This document shows positions 24,906 to 33,430 of a DNA stretch of 64,000 bases, piece after piece. Location of the stretch: assembly GCA_023460085.1 (NCBI GenBank), contig JAEWRI010000021.1:62001-126000 (forward strand), written 5' to 3'. The notes below the pieces were generated by a model. That model was not told the origin of the DNA. It did not search any database and saw nothing but the letters and a program-made list of their open reading frames with translations. This DNA comes from Bacillota bacterium (lineage in GTDB: Bacteria > Bacillota > Clostridia > Christensenellales > SZUA-584). Numbering within the stretch: the first letter of the stretch is position 1; each line of letters opens with the position of its first letter. Position numbers and translations under genes: made by a program.

Positions 24906-25538
24906 GTGGCACGGATGAGTACTTCGGAGAAGGAATCGCGCATGGACCAGAAGACCGACTCTAAGCCAAAGAGCGGCATTCTGGCGCGGTATATGAAGCT
25001 GGACACGAAGAAGAAGGTGCAGTATGCGGTGATACTGCTGATCGCCATCGTGATACTGGCGATCTATTTTACGTCCGTGTCCAAGGGGCAGACGAGCACC
25101 GATGAGGACGTATCCGCAGATACTGCCGTTTCGGCGGTATCCGTCGTGGCCACGGATGATATTTCTGCGCAGCTGAAGAACACGCTGTCCGCCATCGAGG
25201 GCGCGGGCCGCGTAGAGGTGATGATCACCTATGAGTCCAGCGCGGAGTTGGTGCCTGCCATCAGTATCGACAAGCAATCCTCGACGACAGTCAACGAGAG
25301 CGAAGACGGGAAGAGTACGACAAACAGTGAAAACACGCAGAGCGAGGTTGTAACGATAGGCGGCACAAGCGGGGAGGAAGCGCTGGTGCTTAAGGAAAAT
25401 AACCCTGAAATCAAAGGGGTTATCGTAGTAGCGGAGGGTGCAGACGACATTGAGGTCAGGCTGAATCTGCTGAGCGCGGTTCAGACGATACTGGATGTCA
25501 GCCCGGATAAGGTTAACGTTTATAAAATGAATAAATGA
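24906..25538 (+). CDS. spoIIIAG: Stage III sporulation protein AG
   Basis: A 210-residue single-pass protein. A basic N-terminus is followed by one membrane segment (YAVILLIAIVILAIYFTSV) and an extracellular ring-building domain of the YscJ/FliF type (LKNTLSAIEGAGRVEVMITY near its start, LLSAVQTILDVSPDKVNVYK at its end) with a long Ser/Thr/Glu-rich insertion between. Start is GTG 24906 or ATG 24915; AAAGGGA lies before both. SpoIIIAG forms a large ring in the space between mother cell and forespore. Confidence 0.92.
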   Translation: MARMSTSEKESRMDQKTDSKPKSGILARYMKLDTKKKVQYAVILLIAIVILAIYFTSVSKGQTSTDEDVSADTAVSAVSVVATDDISAQLKNTLSAIEGAGRVEVMITYESSAELVPAISIDKQSSTTVNESEDGKSTTNSENTQSEVVTIGGTSGEEALVLKENNPEIKGVIVVAEGADDIEVRLNLLSAVQTILDVSPDKVNVYKMNK

Positions 25539-25563
25539 ATATAGGATAAGGGGAAGTGGAATA

Positions 25564-26094
25564 ATGAAAAATAAAAAAGCGGGCAGGTATTTGTTGCTGG
25601 CGGGACTCATTGTGGTGTTGGTCGCTGTAGGATGCATCAACTACTTCATCAGCAGCAACGCGGAAAAGAACCAGTCTGCCGCAGTATCGTCGTCCAGCGA
25701 GATTTCCGGTGCGCTGCAGGCTGACGATCTCGCGGCGATGGCGGACGTGGATGATTTCGCCGTATTCAAGCAGGAGCGCGCGAGCAAGCGCGAAACGGAG
25801 ATATCCTATCTCGATACTGTCATCAATAACGACAACAGCGATGCAGACGACATCAAGGCGGCCAACGAGCGCAGGATGGCCATTGTGGCGGCGATGGAAG
25901 CCGAGACAACCATCGAAGGGTTGATAGTAGCGAGCTGTGATGTCAGCAATGCAATCGTCACTGTACAGGATGGTTCTGTCAACGTGGTGCTGGACGCTAC
26001 CTCCATTACCAGCGAGCAGGCCGCGAAAGTATTGGAGATTGTACAGCAGGAGACAGACGAACCGGCGCAGAACATTAAAATCCTGTTGCAATGA
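25564..26094 (+). CDS. spoIIIAH: Stage III sporulation protein AH
   Basis: A 176-residue single-pass protein: one membrane segment (YLLLAGLIVVLVAVGCINYF), an acidic linker, a helix (KQERASKRETEISYLDTVI), then a compact ring-building-motif domain ending EIVQQETDEPAQNIKILLQ. It binds SpoIIQ from the forespore side to bridge the two membranes. Last gene of the operon; no clear terminator follows. Confidence 0.92.
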   Translation: MKNKKAGRYLLLAGLIVVLVAVGCINYFISSNAEKNQSAAVSSSSEISGALQADDLAAMADVDDFAVFKQERASKRETEISYLDTVINNDNSDADDIKAANERRMAIVAAMEAETTIEGLIVASCDVSNAIVTVQDGSVNVVLDATSITSEQAAKVLEIVQQETDEPAQNIKILLQ

Positions 26095-26147
26095 TGTTGC
26101 GGGTGGTTTCAATTTCATGAAACTGCCATGAAAGAAACGATATCGGA

Positions 26148-26176
26148 TTGTATTTCAAAAAATCATCTGATATAAT
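26148..26176 (+). promoter_or_regulatory. Strong promoter before the Asp23 gene
   Basis: TTGTAT at 26148-26153, 17 bases, TATAAT at 26171-26176, about 50 bases before the GTG start. It separates the vegetative operon that follows from the sporulation operon before it. Confidence 0.75.
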
Positions 26177-26227
26177 GTCCTCGAAATAAACTCCGGAGAA
26201 ATCCCGGGGCAATGAGGTGACGGAAGC

Positions 26228-26620
26228 GTGAGCACCAGCGATATGAATACGCGCGAGGAGCAAAACGGCAGCATTTCCTTCGCGAACGACGTTGTCGCCA
26301 CAATCGCAGGTATCGCCACGGTGGAAGTAGAGGGCGTCGCGGGTATGAGCGGCGGCTTCTCGGGTGGCCTGGCGGAGTTGCTTGGCCGCAAAAATCTGAC
26401 CAAAGGCGTCAAGGTGGAAGTTGGCAAAGAGGAATGTGCGGTCGATCTCTACATCATCGTGGAGTACGGCAGCGAGATTCCGGTGATGTGCCAGAAGATA
26501 CAGACGAACGTCAAGAAAGCGGTGGAGACGATGACCGGCCTGCGTGTCGTGGAAACCAACATTCACATACAGGGCGTTCGCGTGGGTAAAGAAACCGATG
26601 ATGGAAAACGGGTGCACTAG
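26228..26620 (+). CDS. Asp23/Gls24 family envelope stress protein
   Basis: A 130-residue Asp23 domain protein: ISFANDVVATIAGIATVEVE, GVKVEVGKEECAVDLYIIVE and VCQKIQTNVKKAV-like pattern, ending VVETNIHIQGVRV. GTG 26228 follows GAGGTGA at the right distance. It forms cytoplasmic assemblies at the membrane, anchored in other species by AmaP, which is encoded next. Likely has a role in envelope stress. Confidence 0.93.
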   Translation: MSTSDMNTREEQNGSISFANDVVATIAGIATVEVEGVAGMSGGFSGGLAELLGRKNLTKGVKVEVGKEECAVDLYIIVEYGSEIPVMCQKIQTNVKKAVETMTGLRVVETNIHIQGVRVGKETDDGKRVH

Positions 26621-26657
26621 CTCCCGTATTTTATGTACGAATGATTGAGGGTTCGAT

Positions 26658-27203
26658 ATGCGCATTTTCATGAGGATCGTATTGACACTGTACATATTGT
26701 GCGTCTTGTTTATTGCGGGCGTTACACTGGTCTGCGCGTGGCAGTTTATCCCGCAGACGCAGCCTGCCGCATGGCTGGACATGCTGTACAAGGATGCCGC
26801 AGTGCGTTTCTGGGTTTCGGTTGCGGGCGTGCTGATTATCGTTGTCAGCCTTGCGCTGATGTTTTCCGGCATCCGCAAGCGCAAACCCAAAACCGCGTTT
26901 ATTGCGGATACGGGGAGCGGCGCGGTTTCCATCACCATCAGCGCGCTGGAGGAGATGGCGATGCGGCATATGCTCGCCGTGGATACGGTGCGCACGGTGA
27001 AGGCCTTTGTCGCCGTGCGGGATGGGAAGGTTAATATTACGGGAAGGCTGGCTGTCGCGGATGGCACCAACATTCCAGAGACGCTGCTGGTGCTGCAAAA
27101 GAGCCTGAAGGAGCATATTGAGACTTTGGCTGGCATTGGGGTCGGCCGCATTTCGCTGCTGGTTGAAAAGACCTCGCAGCTTGCAAAGGCGCGTGTTGAA
27201 TAG
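26658..27203 (+). CDS. amaP: AmaP-type membrane anchor
   Basis: A 181-residue protein with two membrane segments (IVLTLYILCVLFIAGVTLVC and AVRFWVSVAGVLIIVVSLAL) and a C-terminal Asp23-like cytoplasmic domain (GAVSITISALEEMAMRHMLA; HIETLAGIGVGRISLLVE). It lies between the Asp23 and DUF2273 genes as in many Bacillota, and anchors Asp23 at the membrane. Confidence 0.88.
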   Translation: MRIFMRIVLTLYILCVLFIAGVTLVCAWQFIPQTQPAAWLDMLYKDAAVRFWVSVAGVLIIVVSLALMFSGIRKRKPKTAFIADTGSGAVSITISALEEMAMRHMLAVDTVRTVKAFVAVRDGKVNITGRLAVADGTNIPETLLVLQKSLKEHIETLAGIGVGRISLLVEKTSQLAKARVE

Positions 27204-27433
27204 TGCCGGATAAAGAGAATCGCTGGCTGAGTTTCTGGAAAGCGCATAAAGGTGCCATTATCGGCACAGGGCTGGGGCTGCTCACAGGTACGCTGATACT
27301 TGCGATCGGTTTTTTTCAGACGCTATTTCTCGTTATCTGTACCGGCATCGGCGCATTCATCGGCGCGCATGCGCGTGTGAAAAAACGTATCAAAGAGATT
27401 TTGGAAAGGATACTGCCCGACCTCTTTCGGTGA
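27203..27433 (+). CDS. DUF2273 small membrane protein
   Basis: A 76-residue protein with a GTG start sharing one base with the amaP stop. Two membrane segments flank a Gly-rich turn (GAIIGTGLGLLTGTLILAIG; FLVICTGIGAFIGAHARV), with a basic tail. Regular partner of AmaP and Asp23; its exact role is not known. Confidence 0.88.
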   Translation: MPDKENRWLSFWKAHKGAIIGTGLGLLTGTLILAIGFFQTLFLVICTGIGAFIGAHARVKKRIKEILERILPDLFR

Positions 27434-27484
27434 GGCTGTGGCAGGCCGCAGAGGGACAGCGCTTTGCGGCAGGCGGAGGATGAT

Positions 27485-27895
27485 TTGAGCAGGAGATCGG
27501 CCCGGGACACGGCATTTCGGCTTTTCTACGAGTATTCCATCAACGGAGCGTTCAATCCCGCAACCATGGATGTGATGCGGGATTGTTTTGATAAAGGCAT
27601 GAACGACAACGCCTGGGTTTTTGTGCGCCGCATGATAGAGGTGTTTGAAGCGAACACCGCACAGGTGGACGAACTGATACAGCGCAACTCCAACAAGTGG
27701 AGCATCACGCACATGGCAAAGGTGGAGCTCTCCATACTGCGCCTGGGTGTTTGTGAACTGAAGTTTCTGGACGGAGAAATTCCGCCCAGCATCACGATCA
27801 ACGAGTGCGTTGAACTGGCCAAACGCTATGCCACCGAAAAATCGGCGAGCTTCGTAAACGGTGTTCTTGCCGCGGTGCTGACAGACGGGCAATGA
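27485..27895 (+). CDS. nusB: Transcription antitermination factor NusB
   Basis: About 136 residues, all-helical NusB fold: SRRSARDTAFRLFYEYS at the start, then MAKVELSILRLGVCELKFL and TINECVELAKRYATEKSASF at the end. The frame opens at TTG 27464, but the TTG at 27485 follows GGAGGA and gives the usual NusB start. It helps RNA polymerase through rRNA operons. It heads the nusB-folD-xse-ispA block. Confidence 0.92.
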   Translation: MSRRSARDTAFRLFYEYSINGAFNPATMDVMRDCFDKGMNDNAWVFVRRMIEVFEANTAQVDELIQRNSNKWSITHMAKVELSILRLGVCELKFLDGEIPPSITINECVELAKRYATEKSASFVNGVLAAVLTDGQ

Positions 27896-28839
27896 ACGGC
27901 AGCGTTTTCCTTGCGCTCGATTCGAGTTGCTATACGACCTCGTACGCGCTGTGGGCAAATGAAAGCGTGAAGCACGATGCGCGCAAACTGCTGGAGGTGC
28001 CGCAAGGCGCGCGGGGGCTGCGTCAGTCGGAGATGGTTTTTCAGCACGTACGCAACTACGGCATGCTGTTTTCCGATTTTCCGCATGAGGGACAGACCAT
28101 CCGGGCCGTGGCATACAGTGAAAAACCCTGCCCGCGCGAAGGCTCCTACATGCCCGCTTTCCTCGCAGGAAAGTCACTGGCAGTGGCAATCGCCGCGTCG
28201 ATGGGAGTTCCGGCCTACGCGCTGACGCATCAGCACGGACACATCTATTCCGGCTTCATCGGGAATGACATCCAAGACGGCGAATTCTGTGCTTTGCACG
28301 CATCTGGCGGTACGCTGGACATTTTAAATGTGCATGTCGCACAGGGCATCGTAGAAACCATCACACCGATGGGCGGCACGGCAGACGTAACCTGCGGACA
28401 GATCATCGATCGTATCGGTGTTGCCGCCGGTCTGGCGTTTCCCGCGGGTGCGGAGATGGAACGTGTGTATACACCAAACGGCATAAAGCTTTCGGTTCAT
28501 GTAGAAGGGTTGAAAGCCAACCTGTCGGGAGCGGAGACACAGGCTATGCGGCTGCTGGAGAACGGCTGTGACAGGGCGAGTGTTTTCAGCGGCGTACTGG
28601 ACTGCGCGGCGGAGACGCTGGCAGGGCTGACGGGAAACGCGCTGGAACAGACAAAGTCCGGACGCTTTCTGTTTACAGGCGGCGTTATCTGTAACCGCAT
28701 CGTGCGTGAAAGGCTTCAGAAGGCCTGTGAAGACAGGGCAGCGCAGGCCATTTTCGCGCAAAAGCAATACTGCGGTGACAACGCGTGCGGGCTGGCGCTC
28801 GCCGCGCAAAGGGTATACGAAAGAGGGGAAAGCGCGTGA
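27892..28839 (+). CDS. TsaD/Kae1-like protein (second, divergent copy type)
   Basis: A 315-residue ASKHA-fold protein related to the tRNA-modifying TsaD. Seen: LALDSSCYTTSYALW (nucleotide-binding loop), TPMGGTADVTCGQIIDRIGV, and FLFTGGVICNRIVRERLQ. The metal-binding HxxxH of TsaD is recognisable only as YALTHQHGHIYSGF. This shorter form occurs in the nusB-folD neighbourhood of Clostridia beside a true TsaD elsewhere; its function is not established. It overlaps nusB by four bases and folD by four bases. Confidence 0.8.
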   Translation: MNGSVFLALDSSCYTTSYALWANESVKHDARKLLEVPQGARGLRQSEMVFQHVRNYGMLFSDFPHEGQTIRAVAYSEKPCPREGSYMPAFLAGKSLAVAIAASMGVPAYALTHQHGHIYSGFIGNDIQDGEFCALHASGGTLDILNVHVAQGIVETITPMGGTADVTCGQIIDRIGVAAGLAFPAGAEMERVYTPNGIKLSVHVEGLKANLSGAETQAMRLLENGCDRASVFSGVLDCAAETLAGLTGNALEQTKSGRFLFTGGVICNRIVRERLQKACEDRAAQAIFAQKQYCGDNACGLALAAQRVYERGESA

Positions 28840-29675
28840 CACTGATAGATGGCAAAGCCATATCGGCACAACTCCGGGAGATGCTGAAAACGCGGGTTAA
28901 GGCGCTTGCCGCGAAGGGCGTAACGCCCGGGCTCGCGGTGGTGCTTGTGGGCGACGATCCGGCTTCCGCGACGTATGTGAACAACAAGGAAAAGGCATGC
29001 CATGAGCTCGGCATATTTTCCGTCGTTCACCGGCTTCCCGCGGAAACGACACAAGAGCAGCTCGTAGCGCTCGTCCATGAATTGAATGCCGACAGACGGC
29101 TGCACGGCATACTCGTTCAGCTGCCTTTGCCGGGCCACCTTGATTCGCTGGCGGTGCTGCGAGAGGTCGACCCTGACAAGGATGTGGATGGACTGCACGT
29201 CGTAACGGCGGGCAGACTGCTGGTGGGAGAGAAGGGCTTCAAGCCATGCACACCCAAAGGAATCATTCACCTTATCAAAACCACGGGCGTTTCCATCGCG
29301 GGTAAGTCCGCCGTGGTGGTAGGGCGCAGCAACATGGTTGGCAAGCCGGTGGCGCTCCTGCTGCTGGAGGAGAATGCCACCGTGACGATGTGCCACTCAA
29401 AGACACGGAATCTGGCCGCAGTCTGTGCGGAAGCGGATATTCTCGTCGCGGCGATTGGCAGACCGCGCATGCTGACCGGAGCGTTTATTAAGCCGGGCGC
29501 AATCGTCATCGATGTGGGAACCACACGCGTGAACGGCAAGCTGACCGGGGACGTTGTATTTGAGGAAGCCGCGGAGAAGGCGGCGTATCTCACGCCGGTG
29601 CCGGGCGGTGTCGGACCGATGACCATCACCATGCTGATGGAAAACACCATAGAGGCGGCGGAAACGCGTGGCTGA
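28836..29675 (+). CDS. folD: Bifunctional methylenetetrahydrofolate dehydrogenase/cyclohydrolase
   Basis: About 279 residues from GTG 28836. Motifs: ASATYVNNKEKACHELGI (with the catalytic Lys), DPDKDVDGLHVVTAGRLL, VVGRSNMVGKPVALLLLEEN for NADP binding, and VPGGVGPMTITMLMENT near the end. It interconverts methylene-, methenyl- and formyl-tetrahydrofolate. The product pool also feeds MetF and MetH, encoded later in the window. Confidence 0.96.
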   Translation: MTLIDGKAISAQLREMLKTRVKALAAKGVTPGLAVVLVGDDPASATYVNNKEKACHELGIFSVVHRLPAETTQEQLVALVHELNADRRLHGILVQLPLPGHLDSLAVLREVDPDKDVDGLHVVTAGRLLVGEKGFKPCTPKGIIHLIKTTGVSIAGKSAVVVGRSNMVGKPVALLLLEENATVTMCHSKTRNLAAVCAEADILVAAIGRPRMLTGAFIKPGAIVIDVGTTRVNGKLTGDVVFEEAAEKAAYLTPVPGGVGPMTITMLMENTIEAAETRG

Positions 29676-30852
29676 CATGGTATTCAGCGTTGCTCAAATC
29701 AATGAATACATCGGACGCAAGCTGAATCGCGATGCCTTTCTGAGCCGGGTATGCGTGGTGGGCGAGGCGACAAACTTTGGCATGTCATCGGTGGGGCATG
29801 CTTTCTTTTCATTGCGCGATGGAGACAATCTGCTTTCCTGCATCGCGTACGACTTTGCCAAAAGCGGACTGGAGGATGCGATCTCCGACGGCGCGCTGCT
29901 GAAGGCGTTTGGGCGCATCGCGTACTACAAGCGATCCGGGCAGGTACAGCTCGTCGTGGAGCATGCGGAGCTGCAGGGGGCGGGCGACATCTTCGCGCGT
30001 ATAGAGCAGGTAAAGGCGAAGCTTGCGGCGGAAGGAATATTCGCCGAAGCCCATAAGAAACCGCTGCCCGCCTTTCCGCTGCATCTGGGCGTCGTTACCT
30101 CCACCTCGGGCGCGGTCATGTACGATATCATCAACGTCGCGACGCGGCGTTTCGAAGGTGTGCATATCATTGTTTATCCGGTTCAGGTGCAGGGCATCTT
30201 AGCGGCGAGGCAGGTATGTGAAGGCATTGCGCATTTTAACGCGGCTCGCAACGCGGACGTAATCATCGTGGCGCGCGGTGGCGGTTCTTTTGAGGATCTG
30301 ATCGCTTTTAACGAAGAAAGCGTCGCGCGCGCGGTATACGGCTCCGAAATCCCGGTCATTTCCGCGATCGGCCATGAAACGGACTATACGCTATGCGATA
30401 TGGCAGCGGATCTGCGCGCCCCCACGCCCTCCGCGGCGGCGGAGCTGGCAGTGCCGGAAAAGCAGGCGGTGCGTGATTATATCGCGAGAAGCAGAGACGA
30501 GATGCGGTTCGCGCTGCGCCGAAGAATCGAGAGCAGGGAGCGGGAGCTTTCCGCGATGCAGCTTGCCCTGAAGTCCGCCCCGCTCAGCCAGCGGGTAGAA
30601 CAAATTCGGCAGAGGGTTTCCTCGGACAGTGCGCTGCTGCGCAGCGCGATGCGATCCCGGCTGGAACGGGTCGCGCTGACCGTTGAAAAATACGCGGATA
30701 CACTGGGAACCCTGGATCCTCGCGGCGTACTGCGGCGCGGCTACGCCATTGTGCACAGCGCGCAGGGCGTGGTAACGACCAGCGTGCAGGCCGCGCGCGA
30801 AATGGAAATCGAATTTGCAGACGGTCGCGTTGCGGTGACAAGAAAGGAATAA
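29668..30852 (+). CDS. xseA: Exodeoxyribonuclease VII large subunit
   Basis: A 394-residue protein: N-terminal OB-fold (VFSVAQINEYIGRKLNRDAF; VGEATNFGMSSVGHAFFSLR), catalytic core with TSTSGAVMYDII and IIVARGGGSFEDLIAFNEE, SAIGHETDYTLCDMAADLRA, and a helical C-terminal arm. GTG start overlaps folD by eight bases. With XseB it degrades single-stranded DNA from both ends. Confidence 0.96.
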   Translation: MADMVFSVAQINEYIGRKLNRDAFLSRVCVVGEATNFGMSSVGHAFFSLRDGDNLLSCIAYDFAKSGLEDAISDGALLKAFGRIAYYKRSGQVQLVVEHAELQGAGDIFARIEQVKAKLAAEGIFAEAHKKPLPAFPLHLGVVTSTSGAVMYDIINVATRRFEGVHIIVYPVQVQGILAARQVCEGIAHFNAARNADVIIVARGGGSFEDLIAFNEESVARAVYGSEIPVISAIGHETDYTLCDMAADLRAPTPSAAAELAVPEKQAVRDYIARSRDEMRFALRRRIESRERELSAMQLALKSAPLSQRVEQIRQRVSSDSALLRSAMRSRLERVALTVEKYADTLGTLDPRGVLRRGYAIVHSAQGVVTTSVQAAREMEIEFADGRVAVTRKE

Positions 30853-30855
30853 CAT

Positions 30856-31044
30856 ATGGCGGATTTTGAGAGCGATCTCGCGAAGCTCCGGCAAATCACC
30901 GAAAAGCTCGGCACGGGCGAGGAAGGGCTGGAGAAGAGCATGGAGCTCTATACCGAGGGCATGAAGCTGGCGGATGAGCTCGGCAAGCGGTTGGACAAGT
31001 ATAAATCGAAAATAGAAATCCTCGAAAGCGGTGATAAGGAATGA
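30856..31044 (+). CDS. xseB: Exodeoxyribonuclease VII small subunit
   Basis: A 62-residue helical protein with FESDLAKLRQITEKLGTGEE and LEKSMELYTEGMKLADELGK, the standard XseB pattern. It begins three bases after xseA and overlaps ispA by four bases. Confidence 0.94.
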   Translation: MADFESDLAKLRQITEKLGTGEEGLEKSMELYTEGMKLADELGKRLDKYKSKIEILESGDKE

Positions 31045-31922
31045 CCTCTGTCGAGGAATCGCTGCGCAGCACCGCGGCGCTTGTGGACGCCCGGCTGCCG
31101 GAGCTTGTGGAAAGCCTGTGCGCAGAGGGTACGCTGCGGGACGCGATGCTATACAGCCTGACCGCGGGCGGCAAGCGCCTGAGACCGTGGCTTTGTATCG
31201 AAGCAGCCCGTCTTTTTGGCGAAGCGGAGCAAGCGCTTGATTTCGCCTGTGCCATTGAAATGATTCATACCTATTCACTGATCCACGACGACCTGCCCGC
31301 AATGGATAATGATGTGCTGAGGCGCGGGCGTCCCACGAACCATGTGGTGTTCGGCGAGGCCATGGCGATTCTCGCGGGGGATGCGCTGCTGAACGGCGCG
31401 TATGAGGTGATGACGCGCTTCGCGCTCACGCACCAGGCGCTTAATGGTCTTCGCGCGATGGATATCATGGCGCGTGCCGCCGGCGCATCCGGCATGGTAG
31501 CGGGACAGGCCGGGGACATCGAATTTGAGTGCAAGGACAAGGACGAGCAGGTTCTGCACTACATCCACGAGCGAAAAACCGCGGCGATGATACGCGGCGC
31601 GCTGCTTTCCGGTGCGGCGCTCTTCGGCGCGGGCGAAGACGACATGGCGGCGCTTTCCGACTACGGACAGCGAATCGGCCTGGTGTTCCAGATTGTCGAC
31701 GATATACTGGACGTAACCGGTGACGCGGCTACGCTAGGGAAGACGCCCGGCAAAGATGAGGCGGAAGGCAAACAAACGTTCGCTACTGTATATGGGATTG
31801 AGACGGCACGACGCATCGCTTCGGAACAGACAGAGGCAGCCATAGAATCGCTTTTGCGTTATGATGTACGCGGGGAAGTGCTGCGCGGTATGGCGCTGTA
31901 TTTGCTTTCGCGGGATCGGTAA
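31041..31922 (+). CDS. ispA: Farnesyl/geranyl diphosphate synthase
   Basis: A 293-residue trans-prenyltransferase with the first Asp-rich motif in LIHDDLPAMDNDVLRRG, TAGGKRLRPWLCIEAA, and the second Asp-rich motif in QIVDDILDVTGD. It builds C15 isoprenoid chains for undecaprenol and quinones. Last gene of the block; dxs, which often follows, is absent. Confidence 0.94.
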   Translation: MTSVEESLRSTAALVDARLPELVESLCAEGTLRDAMLYSLTAGGKRLRPWLCIEAARLFGEAEQALDFACAIEMIHTYSLIHDDLPAMDNDVLRRGRPTNHVVFGEAMAILAGDALLNGAYEVMTRFALTHQALNGLRAMDIMARAAGASGMVAGQAGDIEFECKDKDEQVLHYIHERKTAAMIRGALLSGAALFGAGEDDMAALSDYGQRIGLVFQIVDDILDVTGDAATLGKTPGKDEAEGKQTFATVYGIETARRIASEQTEAAIESLLRYDVRGEVLRGMALYLLSRDR

Positions 31923-32085
31923 GCATGCCTCGTTCAAACGTTTGCGGCATAAAATTTTCCGTATAGGTTTCGGACAGTATTCGATGGAGAGGAGAAACGC
32001 ATACCGGGCATTCACACCGATTCATCCCTTGTAAACAGTGATAGAATACACGCTTCAAGCCCGACAGCAGGGCCTTTTTTATACC

Positions 32086-32115
32086 GTATAAAAGCAAGAG
32101 GGCATGGGAAAAGAT
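32086..32115 (+). promoter_or_regulatory. Possible sigma-F promoter of sigG
   Basis: GTATA at 32086-32090, 16 bases, GGAAAAGAT at 32107-32115, 30 bases before the sigG start. In Bacillus the sigG gene is known to be switched on by sigma-F, whose -35 is GTATA-like and -10 begins GG. One -10 position differs. The 222-base gap also contains a weak GCCC/GGGC hairpin with T6 at 32060-32080 that may end the ispA transcript. Confidence 0.5.
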
Positions 32116-32144
32116 AGTCGTATCAAGCTTTCAGGAGATACGAC

Positions 32145-32918
32145 ATGCTCACGAATAAAGTGGAGATATGCGGCGTGGATACGTCGAAGCTGCCCGTAAT
32201 GAAACCCAAACAGATGACTGAATTGATGCTGAAGGTAAAGACGGGGGATCCGGCGGCGCGCGAAGAATTCATTAAGTGCAATCTCCGGCTGGTGCTGAGC
32301 GTGATACAGCGCTTTACAGGACGCAGGGAGAACATGGACGACCTGTTTCAGGTGGGCTGCATCGGATTGATGAAGGCGATAGACAATTTCAACGTAGAGC
32401 TTGGCGTACGATTTAGCACTTACGCCGTTCCCATGATCACGGGCGAACTGCGCCGCTACCTGCGTGACAATAACAGCATTCGCGTTTCGCGATCGCTGCG
32501 CGATATCGCGTATAAAGCGCTGCAGATACGCAATACGCTGTCCAAGAAAAACAGCAGCGATCCCAGCGTTGAAGCCATCGCTAAAGAGATGGGCGTCAGC
32601 GTGGAAGACGTGGTGTTTGCGCTGGACGCCATACAGGATCCGGTGTCGCTTTATGAGCCGGTTTATCATGACGGCGCGGACGCCATCTATGTGATGGATC
32701 AGCTTCAGGATAAGAGCGGCGCGGATGAGATGTGGCTGGAAGGCATTGCGCTAAAAGAAGCCATTGATAAGCTGGGAGATCGTGAAAAGAAGATAATCGA
32801 TATGCGCTTTTATCAGGGAAAGACCCAGATGGAGGTCTCCGAAGAAATAGGCATCAGTCAGGCGCAGGTATCGCGCCTGGAGAAAAACGCGCTGAAGAGC
32901 ATACGCAGGAGTCTGTAA
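32145..32918 (+). CDS. sigG: Forespore RNA polymerase sigma factor SigG
   Basis: A 257-residue sigma-70 family protein. The N-terminal signature NKVEICGVDTSKLPVM is specific for SigG. Region 2 (CNLRLVLSVIQRF; DDLFQVGCIGLMKAIDNF; RFSTYAVPMITGELRRYLRD), region 3 and region 4 (GISQAQVSRLEKNALKSIRR) are complete. It directs late forespore transcription. AGGAGA precedes the ATG. It is not next to sigE in this window and has its own apparent promoter and terminator. Confidence 0.96.
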   Translation: MLTNKVEICGVDTSKLPVMKPKQMTELMLKVKTGDPAAREEFIKCNLRLVLSVIQRFTGRRENMDDLFQVGCIGLMKAIDNFNVELGVRFSTYAVPMITGELRRYLRDNNSIRVSRSLRDIAYKALQIRNTLSKKNSSDPSVEAIAKEMGVSVEDVVFALDAIQDPVSLYEPVYHDGADAIYVMDQLQDKSGADEMWLEGIALKEAIDKLGDREKKIIDMRFYQGKTQMEVSEEIGISQAQVSRLEKNALKSIRRSL

Positions 32919-32930
32919 CACGCCTCGGGG

Positions 32931-32955
32931 CCGTGCCGGGAGCACGGTCTTTTTT
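32931..32955 (+). terminator. Terminator after sigG
   Basis: CCGTGC (32931-32936), loop CGGGA, GCACGG (32942-32947), then TC and six T. A standard rho-independent terminator 12 bases after the sigG stop. Confidence 0.88.
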
Positions 32956-33007
32956 ATTGCCCGTTTCATATGCTTATAGTGCGAGTGCAATAGTGCGAGG
33001 TGATGTT

Positions 33008-33271
33008 ATGACACGGTTTTCAAAGCTGAGGCAGAAGGAGGTCGTCAACGTACAGGACGGCGCTCGCCTTGGCTTCATATGCGATTTGATTGTGGACCAC
33101 TGCACGGGTAAAATCTGCGGCATCGTCGTGCCGGGTCAGACGCGGTTTTCTTTCCTGTTCCGCGGTGAGCGAGATCAGGTAATACCATGGCGAAACATAC
33201 GAAAGATTGGAGAAGACGTGATATTGGTGGAAATTGATGTAAACGGTATACCTAATTATCAGCAGGAGTAA
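33008..33271 (+). CDS. YlmC/YmxH family PRC-barrel protein
   Basis: About 87 residues from ATG 33008, preceded by GAGGTGAT. One PRC-barrel domain: FSKLRQKEVVNVQDGARLGF, IVDHCTGKICGIVVPG, WRNIRKIGEDVILVEID. Small sporulation-associated protein usually found near sigG. Precise function unknown. Confidence 0.85.
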   Translation: MTRFSKLRQKEVVNVQDGARLGFICDLIVDHCTGKICGIVVPGQTRFSFLFRGERDQVIPWRNIRKIGEDVILVEIDVNGIPNYQQE

Positions 33272-33396
33272 TGGATTTGCAGGAGGATAGCACCCCCCCA
33301 TTTTAGATATTGCTTTACATAAGACGCCAGATTTTGATAACATATCACATATTCCCCGAATTATCAGGATCAATCTGTATTTTGCCTGATGTCTGT

Positions 33397-33405
33397 GATA
33401 TAATA
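33397..33405 (+). promoter_or_regulatory. Extended -10 promoter of nrdR
   Basis: TGATATAAT, an extended -10 (TGN plus TATAAT), about 30 bases before the nrdR ATG; the best -35 is TGTATT 17 bases upstream. I see no NrdR box in the gap 33272-33430. An inverted repeat ATCAGG/CCTGAT lies just upstream. Confidence 0.5.
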
Positions 33406-33430
33406 TACAAAAGCTGCGCGGGGGTGGGGT

